5,685 nucleotides of DNA from Klenkia sp. (GCA_025966215.1 JAOPVM010000063.1:1-5685); one strand, 5' to 3'. Positions 1 to 5,336 are shown, numbered from the stretch's first letter. Made by a program: numbers and translations. Notes: generated by a model not told the origin, from the sequence alone.

Positions 1-186
1 GCGCGCGGGGACGCGGAGCTGCTCGGGCTGCGGCTGCCGCGGGCGCCCCTGCCACCGCGGCCCCGCTCCGGGTGGGCGGTGCTGGGCGGGGTGCCGGTCC
101 GGGTGCAGGTCGCCCGGTCCCCCACCCCGGCCGCCGACGTCGCGGTCGCCGGCACGGCGACCGCGGGCCGTCACCGTGCCCCGTGA
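1..186 (+). CDS. 3' end of a gene, possibly FtsK/SpoIIIE-like ATPase (partial)
   Basis: Frame 1 is open from the window edge to a TGA at 184-186, giving the last 61 residues of a protein whose start lies outside. The visible part reads GDAELLGLRLPRAPLPPRPR, followed by a segment like GWAVLGGVPVRVQVA and a short Ala/Thr/Arg-rich tail. An 'ALLG' segment, a proline-rich linker and a closing GxAVL...VQVA strand resemble the extreme C-terminus of actinobacterial FtsK/SpoIIIE-domain ATPases. This is inferred from general resemblance: no Walker motif is in view. The frame has the high G/C third-position content of a real gene. It converges on the minus-strand gene ending at 191, leaving 4 bases between stops. 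A strong hairpin at 141-165 lies inside this coding end. Coding status is fairly sure; family is tentative. Confidence 0.45.
   Translation, partial: ARGDAELLGLRLPRAPLPPRPRSGWAVLGGVPVRVQVARSPTPAADVAVAGTATAGRHRAP
141..165 (-). terminator. Perfect 11-bp hairpin, candidate terminator of the minus-strand genes
   Basis: CGCGGTCGCCG (141-151) pairs exactly with CGGCGACCGCG (155-165) around a 3-base GCA loop. On the minus strand the hairpin begins 25 bases after the stop codon of the DUF6912-type gene, a typical position for an intrinsic terminator. No T-run follows, as is common for hairpin-only terminators proposed in high-GC actinobacteria. On the plus strand it lies before the stop of the converging gene, so it should not terminate that transcript. 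Termination is inferred; the dyad is directly visible. Confidence 0.4.
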
Positions 187-190
187 AGGA

Positions 191-694
191 TCAGAGCAGG
201 TCGAGCGCCGGCCCGATCTCCTGGGTCGCGTACCAGGCCAGCTCGTGACCCTCGGCCTGGTCGACCACGAACTGGGCGTCCGCACTGCCCAGGTCGGCCT
301 CCAGCACCACGCCCACGGCCCGCCGGACGTCGTCCTCGGCCTCGGCGACGTCGATGTGTGCGCTGGCGATCTCGGCCAGGGTGAGCTCCACCTCGGCCCG
401 GGCGGCACCCCGGTCGGTGTCCGGGTCGCCCAGCGGGGTCACCGCACCGTCGGGCACGTCGGCGGCCAGCACCACGCGGCGCCGGTGCGACCCCGGGTCG
501 ACGTCCACCAGCCGGAGGCTCGCCCGCGCCGCGGCGAGCAGGGCGGCGTACTCCAGCTCCTCGTCGTCGGCGTCCAGGTCGTAGAAGCCGCGCAGCTCAG
601 GGGTGACCGCGAAGACGGTGTGCGGCCCGACCAGCCGGCCCTCCTGGAGCAGCTGGCGCAGGAGGTTCGTGGTCGCCGGCAGGTACACGCGCAT
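191..694 (-). CDS. DUF6912-type conserved actinobacterial protein
   Basis: A 167-residue soluble protein beginning MRVYLPATTNLLRQLLQEG. Function is unknown. The N-terminal 'MRVYLPAT' strand, the 'TVFAVTPELRGFY' and 'EELEYAALLAAARASLRLVD' segments, and the C-terminal 'AEGHELAWYATQEI' block match my recollection of the actinobacterial family DUF6912. There is no signal peptide, membrane segment or recognisable catalytic motif, and the protein is acidic overall. I chose ATG at 694 because it places the conserved strand at residue 1. A GTG at 712 would add six residues (MGHTGP) and neither start has a strong ribosome binding site. The gene starts 45 bases after the acyltransferase stop on the same strand, so cotranscription is plausible. 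Its stop is 4 bases from that of the converging gene. Family assignment is from memory. Confidence 0.75.
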   Translation of the reverse strand: MRVYLPATTNLLRQLLQEGRLVGPHTVFAVTPELRGFYDLDADDEELEYAALLAAARASLRLVDVDPGSHRRRVVLAADVPDGAVTPLGDPDTDRGAARAEVELTLAEIASAHIDVAEAEDDVRRAVGVVLEADLGSADAQFVVDQAEGHELAWYATQEIGPALDLL

Positions 695-739
695 GGGCCC
701 AGTGTGTCCCACCCCGGTACCGACCCCGTCCCCCCGACC

Positions 740-2146
740 TCAGCGGACGGCCTCGACGAGGGCAGCGACCTCCTGCTCGATCAGGTCGGCGAGCACGTCG
801 ACGTCGCTGACGCCGTCCCGGTCGGCGTTGAGCCCGACGTAGACGGTGCCGTCGTAGCTGGTCAGCCCGATCGACAGCCCCTGACCCCGCGCCAGCGGGA
901 CGACCGGGAACACCTCCAGCATCCGGGCGCCGGCCGCGTAGAGCGGGACCTGGGGGCCGGGCACGTTGGTGATGAGCAGGTTGAACAGCCGCCGGGACAG
1001 TCCGCTGGCCGCCCGGGCGCCCAGGGCGTGCAGGGTCGGGGGCGCGAAGCCCGACAGCGCGACGAGCGCGGACGCGCCCACCGACTGGCCCTGGTGGGAT
1101 GCGCCCCGCATGGCGTAGCCGATCCGGGCCAGCCGCACCCGGGGGTTCGGCTCGCCCACCGGCAGGTCGAGCAGGAAGGAGGAGACCCGGGTGCCGGCCT
1201 CGAACTCCCCGTCGCCGGACTCGGGGCGCACCGACACCGGGACCAGGGCCCGGATCGAGGTGGACCCGATGACGGGCTCGCCGCGGGACAGCAGCCACTC
1301 CCGCAGCGCACCGGTGATCGTGGCCAGCAGCACGTCGTTGACCGTGCCGCCGAGGGCCTTGCGGACGGTCTTGAGGTCGTCGAGGTCGGCCCGGGCGAGG
1401 GCCACCCGGCGCTGGCGGCCGACCGACCCGTTCAACGGGCTGGTCGGGGCCGGACGCACCGTGGTGCGGGCCAGCGCCGACAGCACCGAGCCGGCCGTGC
1501 CGAGCAACCGGCCGGCGGTGGTCCGCACGTCGCCGGTGGCGGTCCGGAGGGTGTCCAGGACCGCGGTGGGGCGTTGCACGTACTCCTCGACGGCCTCCCA
1601 GACCAGCTCCACCGACCCGGGGGGTCGCCGCGGGCGCCACTCGTCGACCGGGGCCGGTCGGTCGGCGAGGACCGGGACCTCGTCCAGGATCACCTGGCCG
1701 ATGTCGATGGACCCGAGCCCGTCGACCAGGGCCGGGTGGGTCTTGGTGACCACGGCGATCCGGTCGTCGGCCAGGCCCTCGACGAGGTAGATCTCCCAGA
1801 GCGGCCGGCTGTGGTCCAGCGGGCGGGCGGTGAGCCGGGCCACCAGGTCCAGCAGCTGCTCCTCGGAGCCCGGGCGGGGCAGCGCGGAGCGGCGCACGTG
1901 GTAGGTGACGTCGAAGTCGGGGTCGTCCACCCAGGCCGGGTTGGCCAGGTGGCCGGGCACTTCCACGACCTTCTGCCGGAACCGGGGCACCAGGGGCAGG
2001 CGGGAGCGGACGAGGTCCACGAGGTCCTCGTGGTCGAGTCCGCCGCGGGGGGACTCGAGCACCAGGACCCCCGCGACGTGCATGGGCGTGTCGGGTTCCT
2101 CGAGGTACAGGAACGACGCGTCCAACGAGGTCAGGCGATCGACCAC
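740..2146 (-). CDS. WS/DGAT-family acyltransferase with variant HPxxxDG active-site motif
   Basis: A 468-residue member of the wax ester synthase/acyl-CoA:diacylglycerol acyltransferase family, which transfers acyl chains from acyl-CoA to diacylglycerol or long-chain alcohols for storage lipids. Family landmarks appear in order: N-terminal 'LTSLDASFLYLE' (5-16), 'RPLWEIYLVEGL' with the PLW motif (114-125), the active-site region 'KTHPALVDG' (135-143), 'GGTVNDVLLATITGALREWL' with the conserved ND pair (266-285), and 'NLLITNVPGP' (389-398). Length is normal for the family. The canonical motif is HHxxxDG; here the second histidine is Pro138, while His137, Asp142 and Gly143 remain. Both histidines are reported essential in Acinetobacter AtfA, so this enzyme may be altered in activity, or belong to a subfamily with different chemistry. 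I chose GTG at 2146 because GGAGGAG (2151-2157) lies 4 bases upstream; a GTG at 2173 would add nine residues. It follows the TadZ-like gene after 75 bases on the same strand. Confidence 0.9.
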   Translation of the reverse strand: MVDRLTSLDASFLYLEEPDTPMHVAGVLVLESPRGGLDHEDLVDLVRSRLPLVPRFRQKVVEVPGHLANPAWVDDPDFDVTYHVRRSALPRPGSEEQLLDLVARLTARPLDHSRPLWEIYLVEGLADDRIAVVTKTHPALVDGLGSIDIGQVILDEVPVLADRPAPVDEWRPRRPPGSVELVWEAVEEYVQRPTAVLDTLRTATGDVRTTAGRLLGTAGSVLSALARTTVRPAPTSPLNGSVGRQRRVALARADLDDLKTVRKALGGTVNDVLLATITGALREWLLSRGEPVIGSTSIRALVPVSVRPESGDGEFEAGTRVSSFLLDLPVGEPNPRVRLARIGYAMRGASHQGQSVGASALVALSGFAPPTLHALGARAASGLSRRLFNLLITNVPGPQVPLYAAGARMLEVFPVVPLARGQGLSIGLTSYDGTVYVGLNADRDGVSDVDVLADLIEQEVAALVEAVR

Positions 2147-2150
2147 TGTG

Positions 2151-2157
2151 CTCCTCC
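2151..2157 (-). promoter_or_regulatory. Ribosome binding site fixing the acyltransferase start
   Basis: On the minus strand GGAGGAG is followed by CACA and then GTG (2146-2144). This strong Shine-Dalgarno match favours the GTG at 2146 over the in-frame GTG at 2173. Confidence 0.7.
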
Positions 2158-2221
2158 CGGTGAGGTGGCCCACGCTACGGGCGCGGGCGCAGCGGGGACA
2201 CCCGACCGGGGACCACCCGGT

Positions 2222-3502
2222 TCAGCGACGTCGGCGGGCGGCCCGGCGCCGGGGCGCGGGCACCTGGGCGAGCTCAGCGGCCAGGGTGCGGAGCGCCACC
2301 CGCAGCGCGGACCGCTCGGCGACCTCGGCGAGGGTGCGGCCGGCGGCGAGGGCGGCGTCGGCGGCCCGCCGGTCGGCGGGCAGGAAGGCCCCCACCCGGG
2401 TGCCGGCGAACCGGCTCAGTGCGGTGGCGATCTCCTGCTCGGGGTCACCGGGCACCGGTCCGCGCCGGACCTGGTTGACCACCACCACCGGGGTGACGTC
2501 GGGCAGCACCTCGCGCAGCTGCCCGAGGGCGCGGACGGTGCGTTGCAGGGCGACCGGGTCGGCCCCGCTCACGCACAGCACGGTGTCGGCCCGTTCGAGC
2601 ACCGCGAGCGTGGCGCCGTTGCGGCGGGGGGCGGCCGTGTCGAAGGACAGCTCCTCGTCCTCCTCCACGCAGAAGGCGCAGTCGACGACGGTCAGCGCCG
2701 ACAGCCGCCGGGCCTGCTCGAGGAGCGTCTCCACCGCCTGCGGCCGGACCTCGGGCCAACGGTCGGCCCGGGACAACCCGGTGAGCACCCGCAGCTGCGG
2801 GGCCACCGCCCACGCCGTCCGGGCCAGCCGGGGGACGTCGAGGGTGCCGGCCGAGGCCAGCCGGGCCGCCGCTGCGATGCCCGGTGACTCGTCGAGCAGC
2901 CCCAGCACCTGGGCGACCACCCCGCCGTAGACGTCGGCGTCCACCAGCAGGGTGGACACGCCGAGCCGGGCGGCCTCGTCGGCCACGGTGACCGCGACCG
3001 TCGTCCGGCCCGGCGCCCCGGAGGGACCCCAGACCGCGACGACCCGGCCGCGCCCGGTGGGCCGGTCCGCCGGGTCCTCGGGCAGCCCCAGCACGGGCAG
3101 CGCGGCCCTCGGGTCACCGACGTCGTGGCCGGTGGCCGGTGCCCCGCTGACCGCCTCCCGCAGGGCGCGGGCGATCTGGGCGGCATCGGCGTCGGCGGGC
3201 AACACCCGGGAGACGCCGAGCTGGCGCAGCCGGTCGGCCCCGGTGTGGTCACCGGGCTCGACCAGACCGACGACCGCCACCCCGGCGGCGAGCAGCCGGG
3301 CTACGGCGTCCCCGTCGAGGCGGCGGAGCTCGGCCGACAGCAGCGCGGCCTGCCCGGTGCCCGTCGCGGCGGCCGCGAGCAGGTCACCGACGTCCACGCA
3401 CCGTCGGACGACCGTGACGCCGTGGTCGGCCCGGTCGAGCTCGCCGACCAGCTCGGACTCCCAGGCCGCGCCGGTGACCGCGGTGAAGACCTGCAGCGCC
3501 AT
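2222..3502 (-). CDS. TadZ/CpaE-like MinD/ParA-family ATPase
   Basis: A 426-residue protein with the TadZ/CpaE layout. A receiver-like N-terminal domain (about 1-120) has alternating strands and helices ('QAALLSAELRRLDGDAVARL', 'GVAVVGLVEPG', 'LGVSRVLPADA'). A linker leads to a SIMIBI-class ATPase domain (about 152-412). Family members help position Flp/Tad secretion machines at the pole or, as mycobacterial Ssd does, affect septum placement. The P-loop is GPSGAPGRTT (159-168): the usual KGGxGKT lysines are replaced by Ser161 and Arg166. Walker A' is 'TLLVDAD' (184-190), with a Walker-B-like 'LTVVDCA' (270-276). An acidic patch 'EEDEE' (280-284) and a basic tail 'RRRAARRRR' end the protein. 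I recall arginine P-loops of this type in actinobacterial homologues, so this is probably not a sequencing error. Its ATG shares one base with the stop of the SAF gene and lacks a good Shine-Dalgarno, pointing to translational coupling. No TadA, TadB or TadC follows; the next gene is an acyltransferase. Confidence 0.82.
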   Translation of the reverse strand: MALQVFTAVTGAAWESELVGELDRADHGVTVVRRCVDVGDLLAAAATGTGQAALLSAELRRLDGDAVARLLAAGVAVVGLVEPGDHTGADRLRQLGVSRVLPADADAAQIARALREAVSGAPATGHDVGDPRAALPVLGLPEDPADRPTGRGRVVAVWGPSGAPGRTTVAVTVADEAARLGVSTLLVDADVYGGVVAQVLGLLDESPGIAAAARLASAGTLDVPRLARTAWAVAPQLRVLTGLSRADRWPEVRPQAVETLLEQARRLSALTVVDCAFCVEEDEELSFDTAAPRRNGATLAVLERADTVLCVSGADPVALQRTVRALGQLREVLPDVTPVVVVNQVRRGPVPGDPEQEIATALSRFAGTRVGAFLPADRRAADAALAAGRTLAEVAERSALRVALRTLAAELAQVPAPRRRAARRRR

Positions 3503-3504
3503 CA
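3500..3504 (-). promoter_or_regulatory. TGATG stop-start junction, translational coupling
   Basis: On the minus strand the stop TGA of the SAF gene (3504-3502) shares its A with the ATG of the TadZ-like gene (3502-3500). The upstream bases (GACCGGC before TGATG) hold no purine-rich Shine-Dalgarno, so reinitiation after the first gene is the likely way the second is translated. This supports a single transcript and linked amounts of the two proteins. Confidence 0.65.
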
Positions 3505-4257
3505 GCCGGTCGGCCCGGCGGTGGTCGGGGTCGGCGTGCCCGTGGGAGCCGGTGCCCCCGGGGTCGCCGTCGCCGGACCGTCGGCCGACTCGCGGACGAC
3601 CACGACCAGCGCCCGGCCGCCGATCGCGGCCAGCACGCCCTGGGCGTCGTCGGCCCGGACCGCCACGACGACCTGGACCGTCGTGGTCGCGGTGGACAGC
3701 ACGCCGTCCCCCCGGCCGGACACCGCCTGGACGGGCGCGCCACCGACGACCAGGTCGACGTCGCCGGTGACGACGCCCGCCCCGGCCGCGGGATCGGCAA
3801 CGGCGTAGACGTCGACCAGGTGGCCTCGGGCGAGGCTGGGCGGCACGTACCCGGCCTGGACCGGGAGCGCGAGCTGCACGAGGTCCGAGCCCGGTTCCAG
3901 GGCGGCCCGCGGCAGCAGCTCCCCCGCCGACACGGGCCGCCCGAGCACCTGCCCGGCGGGACGGGTCGTGGTGGACAGGTAGGCCGAGGCGGCGTCGTCG
4001 AGCCGGACGGAGGTGGCCTCGAGGTCCTCGGCGGTCAGCACGGTCCCCGCCGCCAGGTCACCGGAGGCGGCCCAGACCGGCACCGTGGCGTCGGCGGCGG
4101 TGACCACGCGGGCGCCGATCACGACGGACCCCAGCACGAGCAGCACGCCCAGCACGAGCCGCAGGTCCAGCCACCGGGGTGGCCGCACCCGTCGAGGGGT
4201 GGGCCCCTCCAGCGGCCCCGCTGTGCCGTCCCTGGTGGTGCTCGTCCCCGTGGCCAT
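3502..4257 (-). CDS. SAF-domain membrane-anchored protein, CpaB/RcpC-like
   Basis: A 251-residue protein with a short basic, Pro/Arg-rich cytoplasmic N-terminus ('PRRVRPPRWLDLR', 21-33). One membrane segment follows (about 33-54, LVLGVLLVLGSVVIGARVV), then an extracytoplasmic SAF domain (about 58-117: 'VPVWAASGDLAAGTVLTAEDLE' through 'GRPVSAGELLPRAAL'). A second domain (about 125-222) contains 'ARGHLVDVYAV', the GxxVDV pattern seen after SAF in CpaB/RcpC. The C-terminus is a Pro/Thr/Ala-rich tail (228-251), probably disordered. In Flp/Tad pilus systems CpaB/RcpC is a periplasmic component associated with the secretin; monoderm actinobacteria lack an outer membrane, so the role here may differ. 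ATG at 4257 is preceded by GGGGAG (4262-4267) at 4 bases' spacing. It is the first gene of the minus-strand string and is divergent from the HTH gene. SAF domains also occur in flagellar FlgA and sialic acid synthase, but the membrane anchor and TadZ neighbour favour CpaB. Confidence 0.82.
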   Translation of the reverse strand: MATGTSTTRDGTAGPLEGPTPRRVRPPRWLDLRLVLGVLLVLGSVVIGARVVTAADATVPVWAASGDLAAGTVLTAEDLEATSVRLDDAASAYLSTTTRPAGQVLGRPVSAGELLPRAALEPGSDLVQLALPVQAGYVPPSLARGHLVDVYAVADPAAGAGVVTGDVDLVVGGAPVQAVSGRGDGVLSTATTTVQVVVAVRADDAQGVLAAIGGRALVVVVRESADGPATATPGAPAPTGTPTPTTAGPTG

Positions 4258-4437
4258 GCCGCTCCCCGCACCCCGTTCGTCCCCCGTGCCCCACTGGGCC
4301 GGGTCGGACGCAGATGATGACGTAGGAGACCGGACGCGTGCAGCGGTTGTCCACAGCTGGGGGTGTGGACTGCCTCGACCGGGTCACGGCTCGAGGTGCC
4401 AGACTGGGTCCACCACACGAGGGAGACGACCGACACC
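4258..4437. promoter_or_regulatory. Divergent intergenic region between SAF and HTH genes
   Basis: These 180 bases separate two divergent starts and must hold promoters for both the minus-strand SAF/TadZ-like genes and the plus-strand HTH gene. The visible landmarks are the inverted repeat at 4349-4370 and a weak GAGGGAG (4419-4425) upstream of the HTH start. The minus-strand hexamer TGGACA (4353-4348) resembles a -35 TTGACA, and it overlaps one arm of the inverted repeat, but I see no well-spaced -10. Core promoters are therefore not assigned. Confidence 0.5.
4349..4370. repeat. Perfect inverted repeat GTCCACA-N8-TGTGGAC, candidate operator/DnaA-box pair
   Basis: GTCCACA (4349-4355) and TGTGGAC (4364-4370) are exact reverse complements separated by 8 bases (GCTGGGGG); arm centres are 15 bases apart. 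The left arm extends to TTGTCCACA (4347-4355), identical to the DnaA-box consensus known for Streptomyces. The right arm read on the minus strand is CAGTCCACA, 7 of 9 matches. The site lies about midway between two divergent genes, 67 bases before the HTH start, so it could be bound by DnaA, by the HTH protein, or by another dimeric regulator. The symmetry is seen directly; the binder is inference. Confidence 0.5.
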
Positions 4438-4677
4438 GTGGCCACCCAGCGCTTCCTGACCCTCGACGACGTCGCGGAGATCCTCAACGTGTCGTGGTCG
4501 CAGGCCTACGCCCTGGTCCGGCGCAAGGACCTCATCGCCATCCAGATCGGCGGTCGGGGTCAGTGGCGGGTGGAGAACGAGGAGCTCGAGCGCTTCATCG
4601 CCCAGAAGTACGCCGAGGCGCGCGGGAGCACTCCGCCCCCGGTGTCGACCGACGTCGAGGACGCCCGCACCTCGTGA
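4438..4677 (+). CDS. Small excisionase/MerR-fold helix-turn-helix DNA-binding protein
   Basis: A 79-residue protein. Residues 5-61 form a compact winged-helix domain. 'RFLTLDDVAEILNVSWSQAYALVRR' (5-29) is the helix-turn-helix with a recognition helix at about 19-29. 'DLIAIQIGGRGQWRV' (31-45) is the beta wing, and 'ENEELERFIAQKYAEAR' (46-62) is the closing helix. This pattern is that of the excisionase-type/MerR-like HTH_17 family. A disordered Ser/Pro/Thr tail follows. There is no integrase or phage gene nearby, so it is more likely a chromosomal regulator than a true excisionase. GTG at 4438 puts the conserved 'RFLT' at the N-terminus. Its best Shine-Dalgarno, GAGGGAG (4419-4425), is 12 bases away, longer than ideal. 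In-frame GTGs at 4396 and 4363 are possible but would add unconserved-looking residues, and the 4363 one overlaps the inverted repeat. It diverges from the SAF gene. Confidence 0.85.
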   Translation: MATQRFLTLDDVAEILNVSWSQAYALVRRKDLIAIQIGGRGQWRVENEELERFIAQKYAEARGSTPPPVSTDVEDARTS

Positions 4678-4688
4678 CGGGAGGGCAC

Positions 4689-5258
4689 TCAGCCCAGGGA
4701 CGACACCGCCGGTGACACCACGGCCACGGCCGTGAGCACGACCGTCCGCACCTGACGGACGGCACCGCGCCGCCGCGGCTCGTCCGCCGGGTGTTCGGCG
4801 AGTTCCAGGTAGTCCGCGCCCACCCGGTCGACAGTGCCGGTGAGCACGGTGCCCTCGACCAGGACGCACCGCAGCGGTGCCCGGTCCCGGGCCAGGCCCC
4901 GCACCGCACGGCGCAGGTCCCAGGCGCGGGCCACCGCGCCCTCCTCGACCGGGACGGTGGTCGCCGCGCCCAGCCCGACCAGGGCGCAGACCGTGGCCGT
5001 CGCGACCAGGTGCTCGCGCTGCTGCTCGTCGACGAGCAGCACCCAGTCGGGTCCGAGGTCGACCACCCGGCCGGTCACCTCTCCCGCACCGGTGCAGGTC
5101 AGCCCGACCCGGTGACCACGGGCGCCGCCGAGCCGGTCCACCCAGCGCAGCCGGCCCACCTCGGCCCGGGCCCGCGAGGCGCCCTCGGCGCGCTCGGTGG
5201 CCGACTCCTCGACCTCGAACTGCGCCTCCAGGTCCGCGAACAGCTGCTCCCACCGCAC
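4689..5258 (-). CDS. Conserved actinobacterial-type protein of unknown function with duplicated small beta-barrel motif
   Basis: A 189-residue soluble protein I cannot name. The N-terminus (1-45) is an acidic/basic amphipathic helical region: 'MRWEQLFADLEAQFEVEE' leading to 'RARAEVGRLRWVDRLG'. Two similar beta-rich stretches follow: 'GEVTGRVVDLGPDWVLLVDE' (59-78) and 'TVLTGTVDRVGADYLELAEH' (137-156). Both fit G-x-V-x-x-[LV]-G-x-D-[WY]-[VL]-x-L, reminiscent of Sm-like small barrels. This suggests an internal duplication separated by an alpha segment (108-127). There is no signal peptide or membrane helix. The start GTG at 5258 is the only plausible one: no in-frame ATG lies nearby, and the upstream GAGG is only 2 bases away. 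A possible -10, TAACCT on the minus strand (5271-5266), would put transcription start very near the GTG, suggesting a leaderless mRNA. Its 3' end converges on the HTH gene with 11 bases between stops. Confidence 0.78.
   Translation of the reverse strand: MRWEQLFADLEAQFEVEESATERAEGASRARAEVGRLRWVDRLGGARGHRVGLTCTGAGEVTGRVVDLGPDWVLLVDEQQREHLVATATVCALVGLGAATTVPVEEGAVARAWDLRRAVRGLARDRAPLRCVLVEGTVLTGTVDRVGADYLELAEHPADEPRRRGAVRQVRTVVLTAVAVVSPAVSSLG
4719..4734 (+). terminator. Short dyad after the HTH gene, weak candidate terminator
   Basis: CACGGCC-AC-GGCCGTG is a perfect dyad starting 41 bases after the HTH stop codon and lying inside the coding end of the converging gene. In RNA a 6-bp stem with a 4-base CACG loop is realistic. 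There is no T-run, and dyads this short are common in such GC-rich coding DNA, so the call is weak. Confidence 0.2.
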
Positions 5259-5306
5259 GTCCTCGAGGTTAGCTGTCCACAGATGCGTGCACTTGGTTGC
5301 GTTTGC

Positions 5307-5334
5307 TGTCGTTGAGCGTGTTCAGTGTCGTTGA
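5307..5334 (+). repeat. 9-bp direct repeat TGTCGTTGA upstream of membrane protein gene
   Basis: TGTCGTTGA occurs at 5307-5315 and again at 5326-5334, 19 bases start to start. The second copy ends 14 bases before the GTG at 5349. A 19-base spacing is just under two helical turns, so a dimeric regulator could bind both on about the same face; this is inference. The repeat copies are exact. Confidence 0.4.
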
Positions 5335-5336
5335 CC

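Noticed and set aside
597..1640. Minus-strand open frame of 347 codons overlapping the acyltransferase in another frame
   Set aside because: It is Arg/Pro/Gly-rich out-of-frame translation of the acyltransferase gene and has no domain signal.
2147..2221. Possible terminator or promoter in the 75-bp gap between the TadZ-like and acyltransferase genes
   Set aside because: I found no convincing long stem-loop and no well-spaced -35/-10 pair; only the ribosome binding site for the acyltransferase is supported.
176..2887. A very long plus-strand open frame (over 900 codons) running antisense to three minus-strand genes
   Set aside because: Its translation is low-complexity Gly/Arg/Pro/Gln/His-rich with no recognisable domain, as expected from the antisense of high-GC codon usage; the opposing frames contain clear family motifs and sensible ribosome binding sites.
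3820..4317. Plus-strand open frame antisense to the SAF gene
   Set aside because: The translation is rich in Gly, Arg, His and Pro without motifs, and the opposite strand encodes a membrane segment and SAF domain.
4347..4370. Replication origin (oriC) because of the DnaA-box-like motifs
   Set aside because: An origin would have many clustered boxes, an AT-rich unwinding region and usually dnaA/dnaN nearby; here there is one exact box with a poor partner and one further near-match some 920 bases away.
4438..4677. HTH protein as a phage or integrative-element excisionase
   Set aside because: No integrase, attachment-site repeats, tRNA end or composition change is visible around it, so only the fold resemblance supports this.
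5297..5325. Sigma-70-type promoter with TTGCGT and a downstream hexamer for the plus-strand membrane protein
   Set aside because: The hexamer at the right distance does not resemble TANNNT, so I could not support a core promoter call.
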